Assembly (NCBI GenBank): GCA_002438635.1
Contig: DJPX01000001.1
Span: forward strand, 1-31,492
Reading direction: 5' to 3'
DNA length: 31,492 nt
DNA from: Bacteroidales bacterium UBA6401
GTDB taxonomy: Bacteria; Bacteroidota; Bacteroidia; Bacteroidales; UBA932
Positions 15,736 through 24,111 of the stretch are shown here, piece after piece. The position numbers and the translations under genes are program-made. Numbering within the stretch: position 1 is the stretch's first letter; each line of letters opens with the position of its first letter. The notes beneath the pieces are model-generated. The model was not told the DNA's origin. It worked only from the letters and a program-made list of their open reading frames with translations, and made no database searches.

Positions 15736-16261
15736 ACGATTGTTAGTTATAGCCGCAATTTTGTTAGTGTGCCTTAGGGTTCATGCTCGGGTTAATGAAT
15801 ATCAGCATTTTGAGACTTATTGCAAATTCGCCCCTGCTATTTTTACACTCGGAGCCAGCCTTGTGGGAATAAAAAGTGAAAATGATTTTACCTATCACCT
15901 TATAAATGTGGGAACTACATATTTGTATCAGACGGCTTTAACCTATCCGTATAAATGGGCGATAAAAGAGAAAAGACCAGACGGAACAGCCTATAATTCA
16001 TTTCCTTCCGGTCATACTGCGGCCACCTTTGCAGGTGCCGAGATGGTGCGTTTGGAATATGGATGGGGATGGGGAGCAGTTTTTTATGCCAATGCCGTAT
16101 TGGTCGGAACTATGAGAGTGGTTCACAAGCGACATTGGTGGTGGGATGTAGCAAGTGGTGCTGCGATAGGTGTGATTAGTGCACATTTAGGACGAATTAC
16201 TTCTGATAAACTGCATATTATGATTCTGCCCGATAGAGTTTCACTTACATATTCTTTTTAA
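15728..16261 (+). CDS. PAP2-family membrane-associated phosphatase
   Basis: A 177-aa secreted or membrane-associated lipid phosphatase of the PAP2 superfamily. A signal or anchor helix (residues 1-20) precedes the three active-site motifs: K76-x6-R83-P84, P93-S-G-H96 and R130-x5-H136-x3-D140, all intact. Likely substrates are polyprenyl pyrophosphate or phosphatidyl phosphates in the envelope; this fits the neighbouring rhamnose genes, but the actual substrate is not shown. An in-frame TTG at 15704 would add eight residues ahead of the signal; the ATG at 15728 is preferred. Confidence 0.85.
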   Translation: MIRRLLVIAAILLVCLRVHARVNEYQHFETYCKFAPAIFTLGASLVGIKSENDFTYHLINVGTTYLYQTALTYPYKWAIKEKRPDGTAYNSFPSGHTAATFAGAEMVRLEYGWGWGAVFYANAVLVGTMRVVHKRHWWWDVASGAAIGVISAHLGRITSDKLHIMILPDRVSLTYSF

Positions 16262-16384
16262 CGAGAACTGTTAAGTGGTTTGAGAATAATAATTTGAGTC
16301 AGATTAGCATTAGATTTACGAAGATGATGCAGGTTATTTTTTGAAAGTTACTAATAAGGTCGCTTTACTTTAAAATTACTTTAT

Positions 16385-18793
16385 ATGAAGTTCAATTCTT
16401 TTCTAAATAAGTTATTGAGTGTTTTGATATTGGTTTGCGTATCAAATAATTTTGTAATGGCTGCTCCTGATGCTTCTATGGTTCGTCGTCCCAAGGTTGC
16501 ACTAGTTTTGTCTGGTGGTGGAGCCAAGGGCATATCACACGTAGGGGTTATCCGTTATTTAAGGGAAATAGGTATTCCTATTGACTATGTAGTAGGAACG
16601 AGCATGGGCTCCATAATTGGATGTATGTATTCGTTAGGCTACACGGATGAACAGATGATAGAAATTATATCGAGTTTGGATTGGCCTTATTATATGGGAG
16701 ACGGGGTGGAGAGAAACGAACTTTCGTATAGGGCCAAGATGGATTATGACCACTATGAAGTGAACTTGCCATTTGGTACCACGGAGTTTTTTAATGGGGA
16801 ATTGAATCAGTTAAAAAAAGGGAAGGGACTGGCTAAGGATGTTATTACCAGTATAATTCCAAGTGGTATTATTAGTGGAAACAACATTTTGAATCTGTTT
16901 TATAACCTGTGTGTGGGGTATACGGAACCTATGGATTTTAGCGATTTGCCCGTGCCGTTTGCCTGCGTGTCCACAAATATCATCGATGGAACGGCTATTG
17001 TTCATCGCAGCGGAATTTTACCGCTGGCTATACGCTCAAGTATGGCAATACCGGGCGTTTTCGCTCCAGTGTATAATGACACTCAAGTGCTTATGGATGG
17101 CGGAATTAGGGATAATTTTCCTACGGATGTGGCAAGACAAATGGGTGCAGACATAATTATAGGGGTAAATCTTGCTATTGAAAAGGAAAAGGACCCGGAA
17201 GAATTGCGCTCCCTTGCAGCTCAATTTAGCCAACTCACGAAAATATTCACCAGTAATAATCTTGAAGAGAATAAATCGCTGTGTGATGTGCTGATTTATC
17301 CAAATATGAAAGGTCATAATTCTCTGGATTTTAGTGAGGAAAATATAGAGGAAGTTATGCAAATGGGCTATGCTGAGGCGAAAAAACATGAAAAGGAACT
17401 TAGGAGCATACATGATTTTCTTTCGGAGTATGGCAGAACTGAGCAGAGATATCAGGCTCCTCGCGTCAAGCCTTTGATCGGAGAAACATTTCGAGTTACA
17501 CATATAAGTATGCCGGGAATAAAGGATGGGGATAAGGATTGGCTATTGAAAATAAGTGGGTTGAAACAAGGTGAGTATATGACTTTGAAGACTCTGGACG
17601 ATGCCACCTCCGTCTTTTATGGTATCAAGGCCTATTCGGTGGTGCTGTATGTTATAGAAAAGGACCCAATGGAAGATGGATATATGGTAGAATTTAGGAT
17701 GACGCCGGAAAAACCTCATTCTATGGATATGAGCGTGAGACTGGATACCCATGATGCTGTTCAAAGTGTACTTCGACTGGGCTTTAACGAAAGGATACTA
17801 TATGGATTGCAGGGCGAGTTTACTGCCAAGATGTCCTATAATCCTTCGTTCAATATAACTCTTTCTATGCTTCCTAAAGAACTGCCTCGACTTAGTTTCT
17901 CATACGATGTTTCCAAGCGTGAGGCGGATTTGTATACTGATGGCATTCTGACAGACAATGTTAAATATATCGATCAAAAATTTCAGCTATTCGCCTCAGA
18001 GTATATGCTTCGAAATTTCCATTTTAAAGTGGGAACGCAATATAAACGTATGAATTTTCTTCGGGCTATGTCTTCTTTGTGGGAGACTTCCATTGATTCC
18101 AAGATGCGCCCGATACGCACATTTGGCATAGTGGCAGAAGGTTACTATGATAATCTTGACGATTTTTATTTTGCGGACAAAGGAAGTACGGCATCGCTTC
18201 GTATTTACCAGAATTTGTGGCATTTTCGCGAAAAAGGAACGGAGTTGAGGCCTTTCACGTGCGTGAATTTGTCGTATAAACACTTTGTGCCTATTACTGA
18301 TAGGCTGTCACTTATACCTCAAGTATATACAACTTTAAATTTTGATAAGCAATGCCATTGGTCCGATGAAAGTTATCCTGCCAATTATGGCGAAGATCTG
18401 GCTCTATGTTTTTATCCTGTTTATGCACAAAAACTGGGTGGGGCAGTAGCTGATTATGACTTTTATGGACAAGTCCCATTCGCTGGTATGTATCAAAGTT
18501 CTTCTGTGCCGAATGCCTTGGTGGGGCGCTTGGATACCAGGTATTATTTGCTAAATAATCAATATATCACTTTAAAATTAAATTATGCTCGTGTTGCCGA
18601 TCTCGATTATTTGTTTACCAGTAGTGTTGAAGATGGAAATGGCGGGGTATATCACATAAGTGGACTGGACTATTTGGGTGCAGCCATAGAGTATTCGGTT
18701 AACACGAGGTTAGGGCCTCTTAGCATCGAAACGGGATGGAATAATGTGATGGAGCGTCTTGGCGTTTTTATTTCAATAGGTCGATTGTTTTAG
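16385..18793 (+). CDS. Patatin-like phospholipase with C-terminal outer-membrane barrel
   Basis: An 802-aa protein combining a signal peptide (residues 1-27), a patatin domain (about 36-340) and a POTRA-like segment plus BamA/D15-like beta barrel (about 370-802) ending in a typical terminal Phe. The Ser-Asp dyad is S73 (GTSMGS) and D238 (DGGIRDNFP), and the oxyanion loop is GGGAKG (44-49). It resembles the PlpD/type Vd autotransporter architecture, in which the phospholipase is placed at or near the outer membrane. The 123-bp gap upstream shows no clear -7 box or hairpin. The last four bases overlap the convergent FecCD-like gene. Confidence 0.9.
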   Translation: MKFNSFLNKLLSVLILVCVSNNFVMAAPDASMVRRPKVALVLSGGGAKGISHVGVIRYLREIGIPIDYVVGTSMGSIIGCMYSLGYTDEQMIEIISSLDWPYYMGDGVERNELSYRAKMDYDHYEVNLPFGTTEFFNGELNQLKKGKGLAKDVITSIIPSGIISGNNILNLFYNLCVGYTEPMDFSDLPVPFACVSTNIIDGTAIVHRSGILPLAIRSSMAIPGVFAPVYNDTQVLMDGGIRDNFPTDVARQMGADIIIGVNLAIEKEKDPEELRSLAAQFSQLTKIFTSNNLEENKSLCDVLIYPNMKGHNSLDFSEENIEEVMQMGYAEAKKHEKELRSIHDFLSEYGRTEQRYQAPRVKPLIGETFRVTHISMPGIKDGDKDWLLKISGLKQGEYMTLKTLDDATSVFYGIKAYSVVLYVIEKDPMEDGYMVEFRMTPEKPHSMDMSVRLDTHDAVQSVLRLGFNERILYGLQGEFTAKMSYNPSFNITLSMLPKELPRLSFSYDVSKREADLYTDGILTDNVKYIDQKFQLFASEYMLRNFHFKVGTQYKRMNFLRAMSSLWETSIDSKMRPIRTFGIVAEGYYDNLDDFYFADKGSTASLRIYQNLWHFREKGTELRPFTCVNLSYKHFVPITDRLSLIPQVYTTLNFDKQCHWSDESYPANYGEDLALCFYPVYAQKLGGAVADYDFYGQVPFAGMYQSSSVPNALVGRLDTRYYLLNNQYITLKLNYARVADLDYLFTSSVEDGNGGVYHISGLDYLGAAIEYSVNTRLGPLSIETGWNNVMERLGVFISIGRLF

Positions 18794-19581
18794 TATTTTC
18801 TCTTTATAAACAAGATGGCCATAAGCGGAAGTGCAATGATGGACATAGTCGCGCTGATGGGAAGATATATGCCGAAATTGGCATATTTCACTACAAGGTA
18901 AGTTATTAGAAGCAGCGAAGTCCCTATGACAGAGGAAATAAGGTAGTGCTTTTTTATATCCGTTTTAGATGAAATGATGCGGCTAAGATTGGGTACACCT
19001 AAGGAGATAAAGCCAATTGGCCCGCATATACTTACGGCGCTGGTTACAAGGCACATAATTGAAAGTAGTTGAAATGCCTTGAATTTTGCGGACAGTTCGG
19101 TTTCTTCTTTAAAGTGTGCTGTAAGTTTCGGAGCAGATGTTATTGCGGCCACTAGTCCTATGGCGAAAAGGCTTAATGAGAATATAATGTCTGCTATTGT
19201 AACGCCTTCAAGATTGAAATTGGCCGCACCCCAAAGGTAGTACTGCTTTAGTAACTCTCCATTAGGGGCATTTGTTACCACGATGGTACCAAGCGAGCCT
19301 ATGAAAGTGCCGAAAAGTATACCGAAGGTAATAAGACTTTGTGTGTTGATTTTAAGGGTGACAAAAAAGCAGATTAATGTGCAGATTAATGTGCAGATGA
19401 AACTTCCGACAGTGAGTGAACACCATCCACTCATCGTTGCAGCTGCTGCACCTAGACAAGCAGCACTTCCTAATCCTAGGCTATACACATCTCCAAGTTG
19501 ATTTCTCCAGAGGTACTGCATCTGTATACCTCCCAGCGGCAGGGCTATCCCGCTGATGATTACATATAACAAACTAAGCAT
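18790..19581 (-). CDS. Shortened FecCD-like ABC permease
   Basis: A 263-aa polytopic protein related to the FecCD/BtuC permeases of siderophore and cobalamin importers. Matching features are the SGIALPLGGIQMQYLWRNQLGD segment early on, the W-GAANF block and GPIGFISLGVPNLSRI, corresponding to the family's GPI-x-F-x-GL-x-PH-x-x-R. It lacks the usual first ~60 residues (family about 330 aa), and the normal His of the latter motif is replaced by Asn. A 12-bp tandem repeat (19369-19392) adds an ICTL unit inside one helix. No ATPase or binding protein gene is adjacent. It may be a degenerating orphan or a repurposed membrane protein; the frame is intact. Confidence 0.65.
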   Translation of the reverse strand: MLSLLYVIISGIALPLGGIQMQYLWRNQLGDVYSLGLGSAACLGAAAATMSGWCSLTVGSFICTLICTLICFFVTLKINTQSLITFGILFGTFIGSLGTIVVTNAPNGELLKQYYLWGAANFNLEGVTIADIIFSLSLFAIGLVAAITSAPKLTAHFKEETELSAKFKAFQLLSIMCLVTSAVSICGPIGFISLGVPNLSRIISSKTDIKKHYLISSVIGTSLLLITYLVVKYANFGIYLPISATMSIIALPLMAILFIKRKY

Positions 19582-19588
19582 AAGGACG

Positions 19589-19596
19589 CAAATTTA
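19589..19596 (-). promoter_or_regulatory. -7 box of the FecCD-like gene
   Basis: TAAATTTG on the minus strand, seven bases before the ATG at 19581, implying little or no leader. No -33 TTG is visible. Confidence 0.4.
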
Positions 19597-19646
19597 GTGA
19601 CTTTCGAGGATTATTCGTATATTCGCAAGATTTATTTAGCATTCTT

Positions 19647-21101
19647 ATGAGAATAAAACTGGTCATACGAATGATAGGGGTGTCCTTATTATTGGAGGCT
19701 GCCATGATGTTGGTTTCAGCTGTTGTGGCTGTATATTATGGTAGAGATGAGAGTTTTATTTCGCTCCTGTTCTCAGGAATTATAGTCGGAATATTCGGGG
19801 CTTTTCCTCAGATTTTCGTAAGGGATACTTCAAGTGAAAATCATAGAATTACCATAAAAGAAGGCTACTATATAGTGGTGGGTTCGTGGCTATTTGCATG
19901 CTTTTTTGGTATTATTCCATATCTTATGTACGGGGGTGAGTTCACTTTCATTAACGCTCTGTTTGAAAGTGTTTCTGGATTTACAACGACAGGAGCGTCC
20001 ATATTGAATAATGTGGAGGCGCTGCCGGCAGGTTTGCAATTCTGGCGTATGTCTTCGGCGTGGATGGGTGGTATAGGTATAGTGGCTTTGTTCTCTCTTG
20101 TCCTTCCCAGTGGGAATGGGGCTGTGCTTACTGGTGTGGAAGTGTCTGGAATAGCGCGAGATGATGCTTCGACAAGGGAGAAATCCTTGGTCAAAATGAT
20201 GATAACCACCTACTTGTCGCTATCTGTCATTATAATGTTTGCTCTCAAAGCAAGTGGTATGAGATGGTTCGATGCGATTACTCACGCTATGGCTACGGTA
20301 TCAACTTGTGGATTCTCTACTAAAAACGCTAGTGTCGCTGCTTTTAATAGCCCATTGATAGAGATTGTGTTAGGGTGCTTTATGCTTATTTCAAGTGTAA
20401 ATTTTTGCCTGGTATATTCTATTTTTACTAAGAGTAAACAGAAGAACGTATTTCAATCAGAAATCTCCAAGTCGTATTTTTGCGTAATAACCGTATGCAT
20501 TATATGTGTTACTCTGAATTTGTTTTTTTCTAAAACCTACAGCACTATTGGAGAGAGTCTTCGATATGCCTTTTTTCAGGTAATTTCATTTGCGAGTACT
20601 TCAGGTTTTGCTACTGCAGATAACAATACTTGGCCGGCTATGAGCGCGGTGGTCTTGATAGCTTGCTCCATAGTGTGTGGTTGCTCGGGTTCCACCTCAG
20701 GGGGCTTGAAGTTCGACAGATTACTGGTTTGTTATAAGTCAGTTAAACTAAAGCTTATGTCTTTGGCCAATCCTGCACAAGTCAATGTGGTTAAGGTGGA
20801 TGGACGCTCTTTAAGTGAGGGTAGGGTGTCCGATACGAAGTCATATATGGCCATCTATTTTTTCCTAATACTTATAGGTGCTCTTATAAATACAGGATTT
20901 GGGATGGATTTAGTAAGCGGGTTTACGGCAAGCGTTTCGTGCCTTGGAAATGTAGGCCCTGGTTTTGGAAGTGTGGGAAGTGTATGCAATTATTCTGAAC
21001 TCCCTGTCATATTGAAGTTCAATGGTGCTTTTTTGATGCTGCTAGGGCGTTTGGAGGTTTTTTCTTTATTTTATGTGCTTGGAATTCACTCAAGAAGATA
21101 G
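19647..21101 (+). CDS. trkH: TrkH/KtrB-type potassium uptake subunit
   Basis: A 484-aa membrane protein with four pore (M-P-M) repeats. The selectivity-filter loops are TTTGAS, STCGFST, STSGFAT and LGNVGPG, the expected glycines being present in each. A GCSGSTSGGLKFDR segment, the gating-loop region before the last repeats, is also typical. TrkH needs a cytosolic TrkA/KtrA RCK partner, which is not in this window. A near-consensus -7 box TATATTCG (19618-19625) precedes it. It is followed after six bases by the metal exporter gene. Confidence 0.93.
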   Translation: MRIKLVIRMIGVSLLLEAAMMLVSAVVAVYYGRDESFISLLFSGIIVGIFGAFPQIFVRDTSSENHRITIKEGYYIVVGSWLFACFFGIIPYLMYGGEFTFINALFESVSGFTTTGASILNNVEALPAGLQFWRMSSAWMGGIGIVALFSLVLPSGNGAVLTGVEVSGIARDDASTREKSLVKMMITTYLSLSVIIMFALKASGMRWFDAITHAMATVSTCGFSTKNASVAAFNSPLIEIVLGCFMLISSVNFCLVYSIFTKSKQKNVFQSEISKSYFCVITVCIICVTLNLFFSKTYSTIGESLRYAFFQVISFASTSGFATADNNTWPAMSAVVLIACSIVCGCSGSTSGGLKFDRLLVCYKSVKLKLMSLANPAQVNVVKVDGRSLSEGRVSDTKSYMAIYFFLILIGALINTGFGMDLVSGFTASVSCLGNVGPGFGSVGSVCNYSELPVILKFNGAFLMLLGRLEVFSLFYVLGIHSRR

Positions 21102-21107
21102 TATTTT

Positions 21108-21959
21108 ATGAGTTGGCATAGTATATTAGAGGTATTGGTAGAGTCGTTGGAAGTGTGCATGTTTGTCATGCTCATGATGACTATTATTGAGTTACTTAAT
21201 CTAGAGTCGCATGGAGGTATCTTGCGACGACTTCGAGGGAATCGAATAGGGCAGGTAGGCTTGTGCGCGCTTTTAGGAGTGGTTCCTGGATGTGCCGGTG
21301 GCTTTGCCGTTACTTCATTGTATAATCACGGGATTGTGAGTTTCGGGGCTCTTGTTGCTATGATGATAGCCTCATCTGGGGACGAAGCCTTTGTTATGTT
21401 GTCAATGTTCCCGCGTACCGCGGTTTTAGTTATGGTCTCGCTGGCTGTACTAGCTTTTTTAGTAGGTTTACTTGTAGATGGGCTAAAGATAAAGGCGCAT
21501 AAATGTTCGGGCATTGATATATCCCCTGATACGGACGCTGCACATTGTAAGCATCATCGTACTTTCAAGAGTTTTATAACGAACGATCTCTGGCATCATG
21601 TAATTTTAAAGCATCTTCCTAGGGTATTCGCGTGGACTTTCGGAGTGTTGCTTTTCATCGCATTTATACAGCAATATGTTGATATCTCTGCTTGGATTAA
21701 TGATAAAACGCTGCTGATGATAATTTTAGCCGCGCTGATAGGTATTATACCAGAATCTGGTCCGCACCTTATATTCGTTACATTATACGCTCAAGGTGTA
21801 CTGCCTTTGCCTGTGCTTCTTGCAAGTTGTATATCGCAAGATGGTCATTCAGGTTTAGCGCTTATAGCGGAAAATAAGAGAAGCTTTTTCGTGGCTAAGG
21901 CTATCAATGTAGTAGTAGCTATAGGAGTAGGCGTGATAACGATGCTGCTTAAATTATAA
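21108..21959 (+). CDS. Putative 10-TM heavy-metal exporter (PF11449-like)
   Basis: A 283-aa polytopic protein. The hallmark region is GVVPGCAGGFAVTSLYNHGIVSFGALVAMMIASSGDEAF, with a second related half containing IGIIPESGPHLIFVTLY near residue 210 and a QDGHSGLALIAE segment. This internal duplication and the S-SGDEA motif are those of the putative manganese/arsenic efflux family annotated as ArsP_2 (PF11449). Cytoplasmic His/Cys residues lie between the halves. Substrate is unproven. It is in a probable operon with the potassium channel gene and ends at a strong terminator. Confidence 0.8.
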   Translation: MSWHSILEVLVESLEVCMFVMLMMTIIELLNLESHGGILRRLRGNRIGQVGLCALLGVVPGCAGGFAVTSLYNHGIVSFGALVAMMIASSGDEAFVMLSMFPRTAVLVMVSLAVLAFLVGLLVDGLKIKAHKCSGIDISPDTDAAHCKHHRTFKSFITNDLWHHVILKHLPRVFAWTFGVLLFIAFIQQYVDISAWINDKTLLMIILAALIGIIPESGPHLIFVTLYAQGVLPLPVLLASCISQDGHSGLALIAENKRSFFVAKAINVVVAIGVGVITMLLKL

Positions 21960-21990
21960 AAGGCCGAAGCTTTTTTTGCTTCAGCCTTTT
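21958..21990. terminator. Bidirectional intrinsic terminator
   Basis: AAAAGGC-C-GAAGC (21958-21970) pairs with GCTTC-A-GCCTTTT (21978-21990) around a T7 loop. T-rich on the right arm and A-rich on the left, it can stop the metal-exporter transcript and the opposing tRNA-Glu transcript. Confidence 0.8.
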
Positions 21991-21991
21991 G

Positions 21992-22063
21992 TACTGGGTA
22001 GGAGAATCGAACTCCTATTGCAAGATTGAGAATCTTGAGTACTAACCGTTATACGAACCCAGC
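21992..22063 (-). tRNA. tRNA-Glu (anticodon CTC)
   Basis: A 72-nt tRNA. The acceptor stem GCTGGGT/ACCCAGT pairs with one G-U, the T-stem contains AGGAG-TTCGATT-CTCCT, and the anticodon arm is CAAGA-TTCTCAA-TCTTG, giving anticodon CTC, which reads GAG. CCA is not encoded. The promoter at 22083-22114 is close upstream. Confidence 0.9.
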
Positions 22064-22082
22064 ATTTCTCGTTTTGGGACTG

Positions 22083-22114
22083 CAAATATAGAATTATTTT
22101 TCGTAGTTACAAAA
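22083..22114 (-). promoter_or_regulatory. tRNA-Glu promoter
   Basis: TTTTG (22114-22110), 19-nt spacer, TATATTTG (22090-22083), an exact Bacteroidota-type promoter ending about 20 nt before the tRNA. Confidence 0.75.
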
Positions 22115-22138
22115 TTTTTCTTTGTAGTATTCCTTTTT

Positions 22139-22146
22139 TATATTTG
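22139..22146 (+). promoter_or_regulatory. -7 box before the DUF4925-like lipoprotein
   Basis: TATATTTG, giving a leader of about 90 nt. The nearest TTTG (22121) is only 14 nt upstream, too short a spacer, so the -33 box is unclear. Confidence 0.4.
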
Positions 22147-22242
22147 TGGCGACGTAATGTATAATGAAACATTGTCGTGAGGCATAGAATTTGACCATTT
22201 AGAGGGCGTTAGTATGTGTAATTTATTTAAATTAAAAAATAT

Positions 22243-23505
22243 ATGAAAAAAACATTATTGTTAGGCTGCAGTATTTTAGGCGCAGTTCTTTTACTTGCAT
22301 CTTGTAACAAAGAAGAAGATCAAGGATGGAAGACTATTCCACAAGACGAGGTTTCCATTAAAGATGGTAATGCTCATTTTACCGTTAATGGAGTGGAACA
22401 GCCACAGGGTAGTGTTAAAGTGGTGGCCAAGAGTTCTTCGCAGGCTCAGGTGACGCTTTCTGGTATAGTTCCAGGTTATGACGAGGTCATTTTTACTGCT
22501 TCATTAAAGAAAGGAGATAACTCTACTTACACATTTTCAGGAGTAAGTCTTTTAACGGGTGGCCCATCTATAGCTATACTCAAGTCGGTAGCGATGCCAC
22601 AAGATTACATTTATCGTGTTGCTGTTGAAGGTGATATTAATACGGAAGGCGTAGTCAACGCTAGTGTTACGACACAGCTTTCAGATGAATTCAAGGGTGG
22701 ACTGGAAGGCAGTTGGCCTATAAAGAGGGTTGCTCCAGTAGTAAACGATGAGGCATCAGCTGGGCCATTGTGGATTAATTGGACATTTACTGACTCCAAG
22801 TATGCGGGAGCTACGACTATCGGTAAATTAGCCGGAACCATTTTGGGAGGTGTGCTTGCTAATTATCTTGATGAGGTGACATTTAACGCTGATGGCAATA
22901 TTACTGCCAAGTATTGGGAGGATTCTGATTCAGATGAGTTCGATATCTCGAAGATTTTCGAATATCAGCCAGTTCTTGATGAGAAGACCAATAGTTATGT
23001 ATATGGTAATAAACACGATGATAAATGGATCGAAAGTCCGGCTGCTAACTATGCTTTCTGGCTTGTTCGCAACGGGATGCTTTATATAGTTCCTAATCTT
23101 TCCGTCCTTTCAGAAGATGGTGACACTTCATTAGATATGGATTCGCTTTCTGAAAGTCTTCAGTCTTTAAAAGCCCTTGGTGTAGATGTTAATACTCTAA
23201 CAGCCGAGATTATGAAGATTTTGGAAAACGGCGTAGCACTTAAGTATTCTTCAGATGGGAATGTTCTTAAAGTGTATGTAGATAAGAGCCAGTGCGACCC
23301 TATAGTCAAATCGTTCATTCCGGCTCTTCCGGTTTTGGATAAAATGCTTGCTGATCTCGAAGCTTCAGAAAGTGAGGATGATCAGCAGACTGTACAAATG
23401 ATAAAATTGGTTCTTTCTATGCTTGGCCTCGAAAAACCATCTGATTTTGAAGGTCTATGGAATGCTACAGAGACATTTGAAATAGAATTGAATTTCACTA
23501 AATAA
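22243..23505 (+). CDS. DUF4925-like surface lipoprotein
   Basis: A 420-aa predicted lipoprotein. The signal sequence ends in LLASC, with Cys21 as the lipidation site, followed by an acidic KEED stretch, a Bacteroidota lipoprotein feature often associated with surface export. A beta-rich domain (about 35-145) with alternating hydrophobic residues is followed by a longer region beginning GLEGSWPI, with WINWTF and a helical C-terminal part. The architecture fits the DUF4925 family known almost only from Bacteroidales. Function is unknown; it stands alone between a tRNA and a strong terminator. Confidence 0.75.
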   Translation: MKKTLLLGCSILGAVLLLASCNKEEDQGWKTIPQDEVSIKDGNAHFTVNGVEQPQGSVKVVAKSSSQAQVTLSGIVPGYDEVIFTASLKKGDNSTYTFSGVSLLTGGPSIAILKSVAMPQDYIYRVAVEGDINTEGVVNASVTTQLSDEFKGGLEGSWPIKRVAPVVNDEASAGPLWINWTFTDSKYAGATTIGKLAGTILGGVLANYLDEVTFNADGNITAKYWEDSDSDEFDISKIFEYQPVLDEKTNSYVYGNKHDDKWIESPAANYAFWLVRNGMLYIVPNLSVLSEDGDTSLDMDSLSESLQSLKALGVDVNTLTAEIMKILENGVALKYSSDGNVLKVYVDKSQCDPIVKSFIPALPVLDKMLADLEASESEDDQQTVQMIKLVLSMLGLEKPSDFEGLWNATETFEIELNFTK

Positions 23506-23524
23506 GTAATTAAGTTACTTAAAT

Positions 23525-23563
23525 GCGCTCCGATAGGTTTTCTTGCGGAGCGCTTTTTTTTTT
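23525..23563 (+). terminator. Intrinsic terminator after the DUF4925-like gene
   Basis: GCGCTCCG (23525-23532) and CGGAGCGC (23546-23553) form a perfect GC-rich stem with a 13-nt loop, followed by ten T residues. Confidence 0.9.
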
Positions 23564-23601
23564 ATTATAAATGTCACTTCACGCGCTTTGAAACAATATA
23601 G

Positions 23602-23635
23602 TTTGATGTAATTAAAGGATTTCTTCGTATATTTG
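23602..23635 (+). promoter_or_regulatory. Promoter of the GtrA-family gene
   Basis: TTTG (23602-23605) and TATATTTG (23628-23635) with a 22-nt spacer, slightly longer than ideal; leader of about 17 nt. Confidence 0.5.
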
Positions 23636-23658
23636 TACCTCTCCTTAAACCCAAATAG

Positions 23659-24111
23659 GTGAATATAAAAAGACTAATAGCACAAGCCATCAAGTTCTCG
23701 TTGACTTCCTTATTCGGAACGGCAACGGATACTCTTGTCCTATGGTTGTTGTCGGCTTATGTGTTTGGGGACAGTCACTTCGAACAATACGTCCTCTCTC
23801 CTCTTATCTCCTTCGAATGTGCTGTTACAGTGAACTATACGGTTGCTTATTTTTATGTATGGAGGGATCGCATAAACATCTTTTCAATAGGGTCATATTT
23901 CAGTCACTTTTGGAAATATAACATATCATGCATATCAGCCTTTATAGTTAAAATGCTTTTACTTAATGCTATAGCATTTGCTACTAAGTGGGACCCTGTT
24001 ATATGTAACCTTTTGGCTCTATGTGCTTCCGGTATCTTGAACTTCGTGCTTAACGAATTTGTGATTTTCCGAAGGTCAGTTTCAAATAAAGAACTAAAAG
24101 AAGACAACTGA
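23659..24111 (+). CDS. GtrA-family small membrane protein
   Basis: A 150-aa protein with four predicted transmembrane helices and the GtrA pattern: an FSLTSLFGTATDTLVLWLL first helix, VNYTVAYFYVWRD in the middle, and FVLNEFVIFR at the end. GtrA proteins take part in moving or presenting polyprenyl-linked sugars. It starts with GTG at 23659 just behind a promoter. The last 62 bp overlap the convergent VanZ-like gene, the longest convergent overlap in the window. Confidence 0.85.
   Translation: MNIKRLIAQAIKFSLTSLFGTATDTLVLWLLSAYVFGDSHFEQYVLSPLISFECAVTVNYTVAYFYVWRDRINIFSIGSYFSHFWKYNISCISAFIVKMLLLNAIAFATKWDPVICNLLALCASGILNFVLNEFVIFRRSVSNKELKEDN

Noticed and set aside
16262..16384. Possible RNA or promoter in the gap before the patatin gene
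   Set aside because: No TAnnTTTG box, convincing hairpin or T-run was found in this stretch.
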